A stretch of 64,000 nt of DNA, taken from Heterostelium album PN500 (lineage: Eukaryota; Evosea; Eumycetozoa; Acytosteliales; Acytosteliaceae). The stretch covers positions 1,556,435 through 1,620,434 of the forward strand of contig NW_008805072.1 in assembly GCF_000004825.1 (NCBI RefSeq), read 5' to 3'. Each line of letters starts with the position of its first letter. The stretch's first letter is position 1. Under the pieces are notes generated by a model. That model did no database searches. It was not told where the DNA came from and saw only the letters and a list, made by a program, of their open reading frames with translations. A program made the translations under genes and the position numbers. Below, in pieces: positions 35,873 to 46,697 of this stretch.

Positions 35873-36994
35873 TATATTATATTGTATTGTATTGGTATTG
35901 TTATTGATATGTTATTGTATGTACACACTTTTAAATTGTATCATCGATATTAATTAGCGTAGCAGTTGCTAACTTGAATAAGTTTTTAAAAGTTATAATT
36001 ATAATAGTTAATGTAATTGGTTAGATAAGTGATGTACAAGAGAAATAGAAATAAAAGAAAAAATAGTATTACTTAAGTGATAAAAAGAAAACGAACTTAA
36101 ATAAAATCTAATACAAAAATAAAATAAAATAAAAATGATTAAAATATATTAATATAAATAAAAATAAATAACAATAAACGAAAGAAAAACAAAACAAAAA
36201 AAAAGGTAAAAGATTTATAAATATATAGATTTATTTTATTCAATAACAACAAGTAATTATCATTAAAAAACAGTCAACCTTTGATTTGATAGAATGAAAA
36301 AAAAAATGAAAAAAAAATACACAAAACAATAAAAATAAATAAACAATTACAAATTTTGAAAAAAAGATATGGAATTGGTGGTTTTGGTTGTTTGAGAAAG
36401 AAAAAATTCAATTGAGTGAAAAAACACACTATTCTTAAAATTTTCAAACTTTGTTTTGGAAATAATAGTACCAAAATTGCAAAAAAAATAAAAATAAAAC
36501 CTTTTAAAAAATTTCAAAAATCTAAGATTCAATTGTTTAAAATAACTTCAACCTTTTTTTTTTTATTCATTTGGTTTTTTCAAAAAAAAAAAAAAAAGAA
36601 AGATGAATGGATGATCTAAAGAAGATTAACCAAAACTGGAATCAAAGAAGTTATTTGTTTGAACTAAAATTAATAAATCAAAGTAAAAAAAAAAAAAGAG
36701 AATGAAAAGATTATTTTTTTAAAAAAAATGAAAATGAAATTTAAAAAAAAACGTAATTACGTATTAAATTTAATATTTTTACATAGGTATTTAAATGTGC
36801 ACATTCGGGAATTAAAACAAATCAATGAAAATTCTGTTTAACAACCACACTCGAATTCCAATTGGTTAAATTTTTTTTTAGTTTATTCGTTTAAATATTA
36901 CAGTTAGTTTGTAGTACACCTATATACATATTTATTTTATCATTTAAATTATTTATATTTATTATTATTACTATTATTAGAGAAGAAAAGAACA
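35595..36994. other. Divergent intergenic region, kinase and RPE genes
   Basis: 1.4 kb of extremely AT-rich DNA. Holds a (TA)n tract at 35826-35869 and many A-runs between 36290 and 36760. No supported gene. Both flanking start codons face outward, so it contains both promoters. Confidence 0.6.
35826..35869. repeat. (TA)n dinucleotide repeat
   Basis: About 22 uninterrupted TA units between the kinase and RPE genes; a microsatellite. Confidence 0.95.
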
Positions 36995-37867
36995 ATGACA
37001 AATAAAGAACTTCAACCAATTATATGTCCATCTTTGTTATCCGGTGATTTTGCATTCCTTGCTCGTGATGCAAACTATATGCTTGAGCAAGGTGCTGAAT
37101 GGTTACATATGGATGTTATGGTATGTTAAGATAACAAAACAACATCATCCTCTATTGCTATTAACGATTAAACTTTTACTTTTAGGATAAGTAAGTAAGA
37201 AAGAGTAGAGAATGGATGGAATCATGTGTAGATTTTTAAGAAAACGAAATATTAATCTTGTTGTTTGTGTGTTGCTTGTGTTGTTGTGTTTAATTATAGT
37301 CATTTCGTACCAAATTTAACAATTGGTGCACCCGTTATTAAGAGCTTGAGAAAGCATACTAAAGGACATTTGGATTGCCACTTGATGGTCACCAATCCAG
37401 AGTCGATGATCGATGACTTTAAGAATGCCGGTGCCGACGGTATCACTTTCCACATTGAGGCAACCGAGCGTGGAGACGGCCGTTCGATCACCAAGGAAGT
37501 GATTCACAAGATCAAGTCGAGTGGAATGATGTGCGGTATCAGTGTGAAGCCAAACACTCCGATCGAATCGATCTTTGACTTTGTAGAGTCGATCGATTTC
37601 GTGTTGATCATGACAGTCGAGCCTGGTTTCGGTGGTCAGTCGTTCATGACCCACATGATGCCCAAAGTAGAGACTCTCAGAAAGAAGTACCCACATCTAC
37701 CGATCCAAGTCGACGGTGGACTCGACCCAAACACAATCGACGCCGCTGCCAAAGCCGGTGCAAACATCATCGTTGCCGGTTCATCTCTATTCAAACCCGG
37801 TCAAAACCCCAAAGACACAATGCAACTATTTAGAGATACCATTAACAAACATAAACCAAATTGGTAA
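36995..37867 (+). CDS. rpe: Ribulose-phosphate 3-epimerase
   Basis: Three exons, 36995-37120, 37186-37190 and 37300-37867, give 232 residues. The enzyme interconverts ribulose-5-phosphate and xylulose-5-phosphate in the non-oxidative pentose phosphate pathway, in the cytosol. The TIM-barrel motifs are complete: ICPSLLSGDF, the metal-site HMDVMDNHFVPN, LDCHLMV, HIEA, VEPGFGGQSFM, QVDGGL with the catalytic Asp, and VAGSSLF at the phosphate site. Middle exon GATAA is only 5 nt and supplies Asp and most of Asn in the DNH metal motif; leaving it out would shift the frame. Length matches the family. Confidence 0.96.
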
Positions 37868-39390
37868 AAATAAAACAAAAGAAGTAGTAGCAGTAGTAAT
37901 AGTAGCAAAAAAAAGTAAATTAAAATAAAATAAATCAATACAAACTACAAAACAATGGTGTATAAATAACTTTTATTATAGTATAGTATATGTAAAATCA
38001 GTGATTATTACTACTTTCGTAAAGTAATATATATTCTCGTAGTATGGACATTTAACAAAGCAAGTGTAATGTATACAAATACTGATACAATAATAATCTT
38101 GATCCAATGTTATTTATAATGTCAATCAATCAGATAAAACACTCAGTCAGTTATTTATTATTTTATAAAAAATAACACATTAAAATAATAATAAAAACAA
38201 ACAATTGTTTTTGTTATTATTATTATTAATAATATTACTCTCACAGTTTGTGGATTTTTAGTCGATGCCGTAGCTAGCGTTCAACAATCCTATCAAACAA
38301 AAGTAATGTATCTACCCACACTAATCATCCGGATAATAATTATGCAATTGCACTGCAGCCAACACACCAACTATTATTTGTACTGAATTTCTGATCGACA
38401 GCACCAAATCAAACATTCAATAACATACAGCACATTGATTATTTTATGTTTATAACTTGACTAATTGGATTGATTTGTTTTGTAATTACATTTGGAATTT
38501 GGGTGTGAGAATTGAATAGATAATTAACGCATTGTATTTTTTTTTTCTAACCTAAACTAAATAACAGCCAAAATCAAACAACACAAATAGACACACACAC
38601 ACAAACAAATATCACACACATACAATTAATAAAATGTGGTAGGTTGTGTGTTAAGCATATACCATGGTCAATATGATATAGATATTGTTTAATTTTACTT
38701 TAACAAACTAACTCACTTCATTTATCTTACTAATCTACTTTTACTATTTTTTCACACATCATTACACTCATTCACACTTATTCATTCAATAACACAAACA
38801 ACCCAAAAAAAAAAAAAAAAAAAATATGAAAATTTTAAAAAAAAAATTGAAAAAATTAATTGTAATAAATATTTTTATTTTATTTTTTTTTTCAGCTCCT
38901 GGAATTACAACACAATAAAATCACTGTTATAACTTCTCAACCACATTTAAAATAAAAAAAAAAAAATTTTTTTTCAACGATCTCACTAATTTAAATTAAA
39001 AAAAAAAAAAATTAATTGTTTTGGTTTTTTTGAGTTTGTATACACTCACTCTAATCTTTCAAATTTTGTTCTTTTTTTTTTTATTTTCTATTAACAAAGA
39101 AATAAATAATAATCACTTTCATATTTATTTTTATATATATATATATTGTTTATTTTTTCATTCATTTATTTATAAATAATTAGTTTATTTATTTATTTAT
39201 TTATTTATCATTAATAATAATAATAATCATTTTTTTTGTATATTAAATTGAATATTAATAATTACTAGTAATTGAATATATATCAAATAATATAATATAA
39301 AATCATCAAATAGTAAAAATATCTTATTGATAAATAAATAAAAAAAAAAGAAAAAAAAAGAGATAATTTGTTTTTATTTAGTATTTTTGA
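37868..39390. other. Intergenic region upstream of BTG gene, with possible 5'-leader intron
   Basis: 1.5 kb of AT-rich DNA. A donor-like GTAGGT at 38639 and a strong T-tract acceptor TTTTTTTTTTTCAG ending at 38895 could bound a 257-nt leader intron. Splicing it would create a 13-codon upstream frame (ATG at 38634, TAA at 38930). Long A-runs at 38809-38824 and T-rich DNA follow. No other gene supported. Confidence 0.45.
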
Positions 39391-40443
39391 ATGACACCTT
39401 TTTCAGAGAGTAATGAAAGTGGTGGTGTTGGCGGTGAAAGTACGGTAGTAGATGGTAACGCTGACGGCGGTGGCATGGTGGCGGGCAATGGCAGCACTCT
39501 TGACATCGGCTCGTCGAATCAAGCTACCACTGGTTCGTCTTCATCGTCATCGACACCCATCAGTAAGCCACTCTCAATTCCATCGCCATCAGGCGGTGGC
39601 AGTGCAGCAACCAGCTTAAACTCATCGACAGGAACACCCAACCCATCGACTTCGCCACCCCTCTCCGACATCGAGCAGTATCTCAGTGCCTACAGCTCGG
39701 ATCTGCCAGAGCTGGTTGTAGCCGCCTGTTGGTGGGCAGACTCGCTCGCAAAGCTCAACAATCATATACCGAAAGACAACATCAGACGCTTCCGCAAAGA
39801 GCTGATCATAGGTCTCCGCGATCGCACCAAAGGACATTGGTATCCGGACAATCCAGAACGTGGCCAAGGATACCGTGCCGTCGTATGCGAGGAGACCACT
39901 GACCGCCTCTTAATTGATGCCGCCAAGCGCTCCGATATTCACGGTGAATTTAGATCTTTCTTTAAACAAAATACAACAATGTGGATCGATCCTGGCAATG
40001 TAACATATAGACATGGCAAACATTATGAAAAGACATTATACCCATTCAACAGTAACAGTAGCAGTAGCAGCAGCAACATCAGCAGCTCCTCAATGCAATA
40101 CAGCAACGGCAGCAACAACAGCAGCTCCTACACCAGTAACAATATAAATAGTAGTAATAGTAACATATATTTCGGTTCCAATGGCATCAATAATTCCATC
40201 TTGAACCAAGTCGTCAATCAGACACCTCCACGCCAGAATGTAACTAGAATCTCCTCTCCATCATTATCCTCCCTTGCACCCGTCTTTTCACCCTCCTCTC
40301 CATCTGTATATCATCCCCACCTTTCACAATCACCAACTGTTTCGCCACCAACTTCACCAGCCAAAGATCTTCAAAACTCCAATGTATATTCTTCTTACAA
40401 CAACTACACCAACAGAGGTCCAATAAAAATTTACCAACCATAA
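39391..40443 (+). CDS. BTG/TOB family anti-proliferative protein
   Basis: A single exon of 350 residues. The first 85 residues are Gly/Ser/Thr-rich. The BTG/TOB domain spans about 90-215: ELVVAACWWADSLAKL, IPKDNIRRFRKEL, GHWYPDNPERGQGYRAV (the diagnostic Gly-His-Trp-Tyr-Pro box), then TTMWIDPGNVTYRHG (the Trp-Ile-Asp-Pro box). The rest is Ser/Asn-rich and Pro-rich, ending RGPIKIYQP. In animals these proteins bind the CCR4-NOT deadenylase CAF1 and slow proliferation; mRNA decay or growth-arrest control here is inference from the domain. TOB-like long tails also occur in animals. Start at 39391 is the first ATG in a frame with coding composition. Confidence 0.92.
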   Translation: MTPFSESNESGGVGGESTVVDGNADGGGMVAGNGSTLDIGSSNQATTGSSSSSSTPISKPLSIPSPSGGGSAATSLNSSTGTPNPSTSPPLSDIEQYLSAYSSDLPELVVAACWWADSLAKLNNHIPKDNIRRFRKELIIGLRDRTKGHWYPDNPERGQGYRAVVCEETTDRLLIDAAKRSDIHGEFRSFFKQNTTMWIDPGNVTYRHGKHYEKTLYPFNSNSSSSSSNISSSSMQYSNGSNNSSSYTSNNINSSNSNIYFGSNGINNSILNQVVNQTPPRQNVTRISSPSLSSLAPVFSPSSPSVYHPHLSQSPTVSPPTSPAKDLQNSNVYSSYNNYTNRGPIKIYQP

Positions 40444-40775
40444 AAAAAAAAAAAGCAAAAACATCTAAAAAAAAAAAACAAAAGCGTCTCAAATTTATTT
40501 GATTTTCTTTAAAATTAATTTATTATTTTAAATGATTGATTGGTTGATTGCTCATCATATCACGTTCATCTCTCGGGAACAATCAAATCACCATACTTTT
40601 CATTAACACACCCAAAGGGTTGAAATTTTATAATTTATTTTTTTCAATTTTTTTTTTTTTCAATTTTGATTTTCTTTAAAAAACATAATAGTTTGTTGTT
40701 ACTTCATTGCCTTTTGATCAAATTACTGTTTTTATTTACACTATTTATTTATTTAGAAAGCGAAAATCTCAAAAT
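40444..40775. other. Intergenic spacer
   Basis: 332 bases, T- and A-rich, between the BTG gene and the enoyl-CoA hydratase gene. It holds the 3' flank and the next promoter. Nothing else seen. Confidence 0.6.
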
Positions 40776-41967
40776 ATGTATAAATCATTGTTCAGACAAA
40801 GCTCATCAATCAACTCTTTAGTTAGAACCAATATATTCAAGAATTCATTTTGTACTACCAGCAGTAAGTTGTCATCTGATTGACAGTCAATCTTAGTAGT
40901 GGAACCTGATTTATTGATTATGTTTTTTTTTAATATCAAATTATAATTAATTAAGCAACTGGATTCCAAAATATTTTGGTTGAAAAGAAAGGAAAGGTTG
41001 GTGTTGTCACACTCAACCGTCCAAAGGCTTTGAATGCATTGTCAGACGGTTTGATCAATGAGATCAACTCTGCCGTCAAGCAATTCCAAGAGGACAAAGA
41101 AGTAGGTTCAATCATTATTACCGGTAGTGAGAAGGCATTCGCTGCCGGTGCCGACATCAAAGAGATGGAAAAGAAGACACTCGCTGAAGCCTACAACACC
41201 GATATGTTGGCTCAATGGCACGATCTCACCTACATCCGTAAGCCAATCATTGCTGCTGTCAACGGTTACGCTCTGGGTGGTGGTTGCGAGTTGGCCATGA
41301 TGTGTGATATCATCATCGCCGGTGATAAAGCTGTCTTTGGTCAACCAGAGATTAAATTGGGAACCATCCCAGGTTGTGGTGGAACTCAACGTTTGATTCG
41401 TGCAATCGGTAAATCTAAAGCTATGGAATTGGTTCTCACTGGAAACAACATGAACGCTGTCGAAGCTGAAAAGGCTGGTCTCGTAAGCAGAGTCGTTCCA
41501 GCTGAAGAACTTTTGGCTGAAGCAATGAAAACAGCTGAAAAGATTGCCTCATACTCACAACTCACTGGTATGAAAAGAAAATCCACACAACTCACCACCA
41601 ATTTAGAATCGATCGAAAAACAAACAGAAAATAATTAACACACAACTCTCTTCTATTCTATTATTATTTTTTTTAATACTATAGTATCTATGGCAAAGGA
41701 AGCTGTTAACTCATCATATGAATTAACATTAAAGGAAGGTATTCATTTTGAACGTAGAATTTTCCATGCTACATTCGGAACTGTAAGTATTTAAAAACAA
41801 TAATTAGCAGGATATAATTAAAAAGTCCTGTCCATTTTATAAAAAATAGATTATATATATTAATTTTATTTTATCCATCTATTACTACCAATACAACACA
41901 GCACGATCAAAAAGAAGGTATGAGCGCTTTTGTCGAAAAGAGAACCCCAACATGGCATAACAAATAA
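40776..41967 (+). CDS. echs1: Mitochondrial short-chain enoyl-CoA hydratase
   Basis: Four exons, 40776-40863, 40956-41567, 41685-41782 and 41902-41967, give 287 residues, close to human ECHS1 (290). It hydrates 2-enoyl-CoA to 3-hydroxyacyl-CoA in mitochondrial beta-oxidation and branched-chain amino-acid breakdown. The first 32 residues ([17 protein letters not shown]...) are Ser/Arg-rich without acids, as in a mitochondrial presequence. Crotonase motifs follow: [25 protein letters not shown] at the oxyanion hole, [36 protein letters not shown] with the catalytic Glu pair, and the ending [12 protein letters not shown]. Exon 2 read-through past 41567 gives an alternative end without [12 protein letters not shown], which I reject because the family requires it. 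Confidence 0.95.
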
Positions 41968-42649
41968 ACAAATAAACAATAATCACACAAATATTTTTTT
42001 TCATCCATCTGTATATGCAACTTTCCATTATCATCATCATCTGATCATTCTTTAATAGAAATATTATTCAACTAACATCTCTACAGTGAAGTGACTATCT
42101 TTAAACTAATAAATAATCGGATGGTCAGTTATCACACAACATAGTTGATATTGGTAGATGAAAAAGTAAAGATAATCAAAAGTTAACACTTTTACACACT
42201 TAAATCACGCAAGCTAATTGTATTTTATTCACAAAAAAAAACATACACTTTTCTTCATTAAAATTGTTATCACGCAAATGTTCACACCACCAATCAGCAG
42301 GCGCTTCATTCTCAATATGATTTTTCATATTTGATTTTAATACACAAACCCAAATAATGATTTACCACATAACGAATTTGATCACTCATTGCAAAAAGAA
42401 AAAAAAATGTTAATATAAATGTTACAGTAATATATCTAATGGTTTTAATTAGTATATATTTATAAATAATCAAAATATTCCTCCCTCTAAAAAAAATTAT
42501 AACTAGTAATAATTAATTTATTCCAGATAAAATAAAACTAAATATAATAATATTTTAATAATAATTAAATAGAAAAAAATCAAAGCAATAATTAAAAGGT
42601 ATTCAGTTTTATTTTATCTTTTTTTTTAAATACATTAAAAATCAAGAAA
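41968..42649. other. Intergenic region
   Basis: About 680 bases, AT-rich, with no coding frame seen. Promoter region of the secreted SdrD-B-type gene. Confidence 0.6.
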
Positions 42650-45502
42650 ATGGAAAACAAGATTTTTTTTATCTTGTTATTATTCTCTGTTTTTTATGTC
42701 TCCTCAGGAATGTCAATTGAATATTTTAGATCGAAAACATTCAATATCTTCCAGCCACCTCTCTCGCCTATCACCACCTCTTTATTTGATAATTTTACAG
42801 ATGTAATGTTTACCCTCTATGGAGATGATATGAAGAATAATCCACCTATTCTTCTTGGTACCTTACTTCCCCAGTCAGGTACTGATAATCCACTTTTTCA
42901 AAACCTCTACCAAAACTCCCAATATATCAAGATGTTAGCCCATTTTAATTGTCCATGTGAAAAGGAAAGTTGTATTAAATTCAATTTCACAAAATCAGTC
43001 AAAGATCTTTGTTTGATGGTTGCATCGGTAGATGGTTACGATAGAGTATCAATTTCCACTTCAAACCTTGGTGAAGCAAATGTGATGAGCAATTGGACTA
43101 TTATTTTGAATGGTTCTATCTCCAATAGACTTCCTCCTGCTGTAACCCCGGAAATTAGACACGATAAGAATCAGATTCAACTTGGATGCTTTGAGGAGCC
43201 CATGGAAAACATTAATTACGAATTGTTCCAACCAGATAATCCTTTTGACCAGATGAAACTATGCTATAAATCTTATGATGTTAGATCTCAATATGTTTAT
43301 TATTCTTTCATTCAATGTGCTGAAAACAAAGGAACACAATCCCCATATGGTGAAGAATTTGCACTCAGTGGTTTTGCATTTGTGGACAGAATGCACAACA
43401 GTCAGTTCTCTGCTGAAAACATTCCACTTGAAGGAGTAAAAGTTACTTTGTTATCAAATGGAGTGCAAACCTATGACAAGGATGGTTACTTGATGCAGCC
43501 TGTATATACCAACAAAAAAGGATACTATTTCTTTCAAAATATTTATAGAAATATCTATACAGTTAAATTTGAATACTCCAATCCAGATTTTGTTAGTTTC
43601 TCAACAATCCAATCAACAAATCAATCACAACCACTTACGAATAAAGTCAATCAACAAGGTATTACCATTCCACTTAGAGTAACAACTGCAGCTTTGGGAA
43701 ATTTACAACTTGACGAATTGGAAAAGACCTACATTACAAAAGGAAAATCTGGAATTCTAAGAGATATCAATGCTGGTTTCATTTTTGAAACTGACGGTAT
43801 GATTAGTGGTACTGTTTTCATCGACTACAACGCCAATGGTATAATGGATACCACTCCTGGTCTACAGGCAATAGATATACCTAAACCCAACATTCAAGTT
43901 TTGCTCTTATTGTCATCTGATAATACCACACTTGTCTCCTCCCGGTTTACAGATGAAAATGGATACTTCTCATTTACCAATCTTTCTTACTCTTCTAAAT
44001 ACACGGTCGATGTCAATTTGACTCTAGATTGGGTAAAGACTAAGCCACCTCCCGCTCCACCAGCCAATAAAGTATCAGTTTCCTACTACACCTCTATCTA
44101 TCCAAGTGGAAATGTTAATGTTGGTATCGTAAACTATGCAGGTTCTTGTCAAGATAATCCACCAATCGCACTTACCTGCTTCACCAAAGGAAGTTATAAC
44201 GGTCCAAATGCTAACGACTCAGTTGTCATATCGTTCCCTCTCCATTCCAAACCTAATTTGTACAATGACACCAGCAACAAAGTTATCCATTGGGCAACTC
44301 ATGGACAAATCGGTGCTGTCTATGGTCTTGGATTCCACAGAAAATCACAAAGTCTTTTCGTCTCTGCTTTCACCAAATACTTTACTTCATATGGACCTAG
44401 TGGTACTGGTGCCATCTACCGTATTATTATGAAGAGTGAAGTGGTAGATACTCCCTTTATCACCACTTTCTTTGACCTCAACAAAAAGGCTGGAGAAAAC
44501 TATGCTGGTGAAGATTTACATCCTGCCAACATTACAAACTATGATGAAACCATCGACCAAGTTGGAAAGGCATCTTTTGGTGATTTGGATATTGATGATT
44601 ACCAATTCTACACTATCGCATTGCAAACGAAAGAACTTCTTACTGTGAGCATCTCCGATCCAAACAAATACAATTTAACTCAAACCTTTAACCCATGCGA
44701 GAACCAATCAGATTGGAGACCATTTGCCATTGGTATCAATAGTCTAGGTGAACTTCACATCGGTGGTGTATGCTCAATGGAATCTAGTGACTTGGAAACA
44801 CCACCAGTAGCATATATTCTCAAGGGCAATGAAACTGTCATCTCATTACAACTCGACTATCCAATGGGTTGCAAGATGTTTGGAAACGGTTTGTGTACAC
44901 CTGGTCGATGGGTAAGATGGTCACCAGTCTACTATGATCCACAACCAATTATCTCGGATATCACCTTTGAACCTGATGATTCCAGCTTGATCATGTCTAT
45001 CAGAGACAGAGGTGGTGATATGAATTTGGATGTCGGTATCTACGATATGGTGAAGGCATGCAAGAATCCAAATACCGGAAAGTATGAATGGGAATACTTA
45101 GGTTCCTGTGGAGGCAAAGTCGGTGCACACCCACGTCCGAGCGGATACCTTGGTATGCCAGATGGTATTGGTGGTGGCGAGTTTTTCGATGACAACTTCT
45201 TCTATCCACCCGATAACACCGGTCATGACAATTTGGCAGCAACCTCTTCTTTCTTCATTCCGGGCTATCGTTACTTGTTTGGTACCTCACTGGACATCGA
45301 TAGGGTTGGTCAAGGTGCATTCAAATGGTGGGACAAAGATAACGGTACCTTTGCAGGAGGTCTTGGTGTTTACCTACTGGAAATGAATAAAAACTCACTA
45401 TTTGGAAAATCCAATGGACTCGGTGATACAGCTGCACTCTGTGACTATGTGGGTGTAGGCAATTACAGAAAGAAGTATACGAATAATTTAAAGAAAATCT
45501 AA
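42650..45502 (+). CDS. Secreted SdrD-B-domain protein with bacterial-type surface-protein architecture
   Basis: A single exon of 950 residues with an N-terminal signal peptide (MENKIFFILLLFSVFYVSS). A poorly conserved Cys-containing region (residues 20-235) is followed by two SdrD B-like (Cna-B-type) beta domains: FALSGFAFVD... at about 237-330 and MISGTVFIDYNANGIMD... at about 383-465. Residues 500-930 form one large region, with GAVYGLGFHRKSQSLFVSAF, YGPSGTGAIYRI, GVGKASFGDLDID-like acidic strands, HDNLAATSSFFIPGY and FGKSNGLGDTAALCDYVGVG. This order is familiar from bacterial SD-repeat surface proteins, where FGKANGLGD...LC leads into further B repeats; here the protein stops. Dictyostelid colossin-like proteins share the B domain. 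It is probably cell-surface or extracellular matrix; no anchor is visible. Confidence 0.8.
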   Translation: MENKIFFILLLFSVFYVSSGMSIEYFRSKTFNIFQPPLSPITTSLFDNFTDVMFTLYGDDMKNNPPILLGTLLPQSGTDNPLFQNLYQNSQYIKMLAHFNCPCEKESCIKFNFTKSVKDLCLMVASVDGYDRVSISTSNLGEANVMSNWTIILNGSISNRLPPAVTPEIRHDKNQIQLGCFEEPMENINYELFQPDNPFDQMKLCYKSYDVRSQYVYYSFIQCAENKGTQSPYGEEFALSGFAFVDRMHNSQFSAENIPLEGVKVTLLSNGVQTYDKDGYLMQPVYTNKKGYYFFQNIYRNIYTVKFEYSNPDFVSFSTIQSTNQSQPLTNKVNQQGITIPLRVTTAALGNLQLDELEKTYITKGKSGILRDINAGFIFETDGMISGTVFIDYNANGIMDTTPGLQAIDIPKPNIQVLLLLSSDNTTLVSSRFTDENGYFSFTNLSYSSKYTVDVNLTLDWVKTKPPPAPPANKVSVSYYTSIYPSGNVNVGIVNYAGSCQDNPPIALTCFTKGSYNGPNANDSVVISFPLHSKPNLYNDTSNKVIHWATHGQIGAVYGLGFHRKSQSLFVSAFTKYFTSYGPSGTGAIYRIIMKSEVVDTPFITTFFDLNKKAGENYAGEDLHPANITNYDETIDQVGKASFGDLDIDDYQFYTIALQTKELLTVSISDPNKYNLTQTFNPCENQSDWRPFAIGINSLGELHIGGVCSMESSDLETPPVAYILKGNETVISLQLDYPMGCKMFGNGLCTPGRWVRWSPVYYDPQPIISDITFEPDDSSLIMSIRDRGGDMNLDVGIYDMVKACKNPNTGKYEWEYLGSCGGKVGAHPRPSGYLGMPDGIGGGEFFDDNFFYPPDNTGHDNLAATSSFFIPGYRYLFGTSLDIDRVGQGAFKWWDKDNGTFAGGLGVYLLEMNKNSLFGKSNGLGDTAALCDYVGVGNYRKKYTNNLKKI

Positions 45503-45704
45503 ATCTAAACTAAATTTTTAACAAAAAAAAAAATCAACCAACTTTAATCAATTTCTAATAAAATTTTTGAAATATTATTTATATATACATGTTAATATAA
45601 TCGTACTGATTGCAATGATGATTGATGATGTGAGATCTATTATTTAATTATAACATATATCTAGTTTTTTTTAAGATTTTTATTTTATATTTTTTGAAAT
45701 TATT
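45503..45704. other. Convergent 3' flanks
   Basis: 202 bases between the stop codons of the SdrD-B gene (+) and the Rab1-like gene (-), AT-rich, no gene seen. Confidence 0.6.
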
Positions 45705-46697
45705 TTAAATAAGACAAAGTTTCTTCTTTTTGGTTCCAGTTTTACTTGGTGTTGAGATGGTTACACCGTCACCCTTTGGTGCCTCTTGAATATCAGCAAG
45801 TCTATAGATTTATGGTTACCAACCAGTTAGTAAGGATTACATTAGAATAAAGAAAAGAGAAGTGCTGCTATGATTCAATAAATATTTACCTGTTCTTAAT
45901 ATCTCTGGCCATTGAACAAAAACATTCCTCTACGTTGGTGGCATTCTTTGCACTTGTTTCAATAAATGGAATACCCATGCTCTCTGCAAAACTTTTAGCC
46001 TGATTGGTATCGACAACCTTTTCGTTGACGAGATCGGTTTTATTTCCTACCAAGAGTTTGTTGACGTTTTCACATGCATATCTATCGATTTCACCCATCC
46101 ATTGTTTAACGTTGTTGAATGAGTCTTGATCGGTACAATCATAGACCAAAATAATACCTTGTGCACCACGATAGTAACTGGATGTGATAGTTCTGAATCT
46201 TTCTTGTCCAGCAGTATCCCACTATAATAATTATTGAATAGAGAATAAATCATAAATATTAGTTATTCTACTCTTCTTTATGATTCGCAAGACCCTTCTC
46301 ATCTTCACGTCTATCCAGAGAAGAAAAAAAGAATAAAAAAAACCTACGATTTGTAATTTAATAGTCTTTCCATCTAAGTTTAAGGTTTTAATTTTAAAGT
46401 CTACACCAATGGTACTGATATGAGTGTCAGTCCATGAATCGTCCTATTATATGAGTAGATTGATTGTTATTTCACTGGTAAGTAAACTATATAATATATT
46501 TTGTTTAGCCTGTAGGAAATAAATAAACTTACAGCAAATCTAAGTAAAAGACAAGATTTTCCTACACCACTGTCACCAATTAAAAGGATCTTAAAAAAGA
46601 AATCACTGTTTATGATATGATATGAAATGATTAGTTAATTGTGATGACGATGATGAGATGATGTGTGAATGTTTAATATTTACTGTTCTGGGGCCAT
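45705..46697 (-). CDS. Rab1-like small GTPase
   Basis: Minus strand, five exons, 46697-46684, 46605-46533, 46443-46348, 46221-45890 and 45801-45705, giving 203 residues. Nucleotide-binding motifs are intact: GDSGVGKS, Thr in [25 protein letters not shown] and [12 protein letters not shown]. The effector and interswitch region ([39 protein letters not shown]) is that of the Rab1/Ypt1 subfamily, which controls ER-to-Golgi vesicle traffic. Switch entry is DDSWTDTH rather than DDTYTESY, so it is a diverged paralogue. The C-terminus is basic and ends KKKKLCLI, with one Cys three from the end, not the usual CC or CxC. The intron at codon 5 is very early, which is common in Rabs of this lineage. Confidence 0.92.

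Noticed and set aside
36274-36619. Frames rich in Phe/Lys between kinase and RPE
   Set aside because: They come from A/T homopolymers and have no coding character.
38280-38420. Possible structured RNA in the less AT-rich spacer downstream of RPE
   Set aside because: No tRNA boxes, no long stem and no known dictyostelid small-RNA motif could be found by eye.
41568-41638. Read-through end of enoyl-CoA hydratase exon 2
   Set aside because: It would remove the conserved MAKEAVN...FVEKR end; a standard donor GTATGA is present at 41568.
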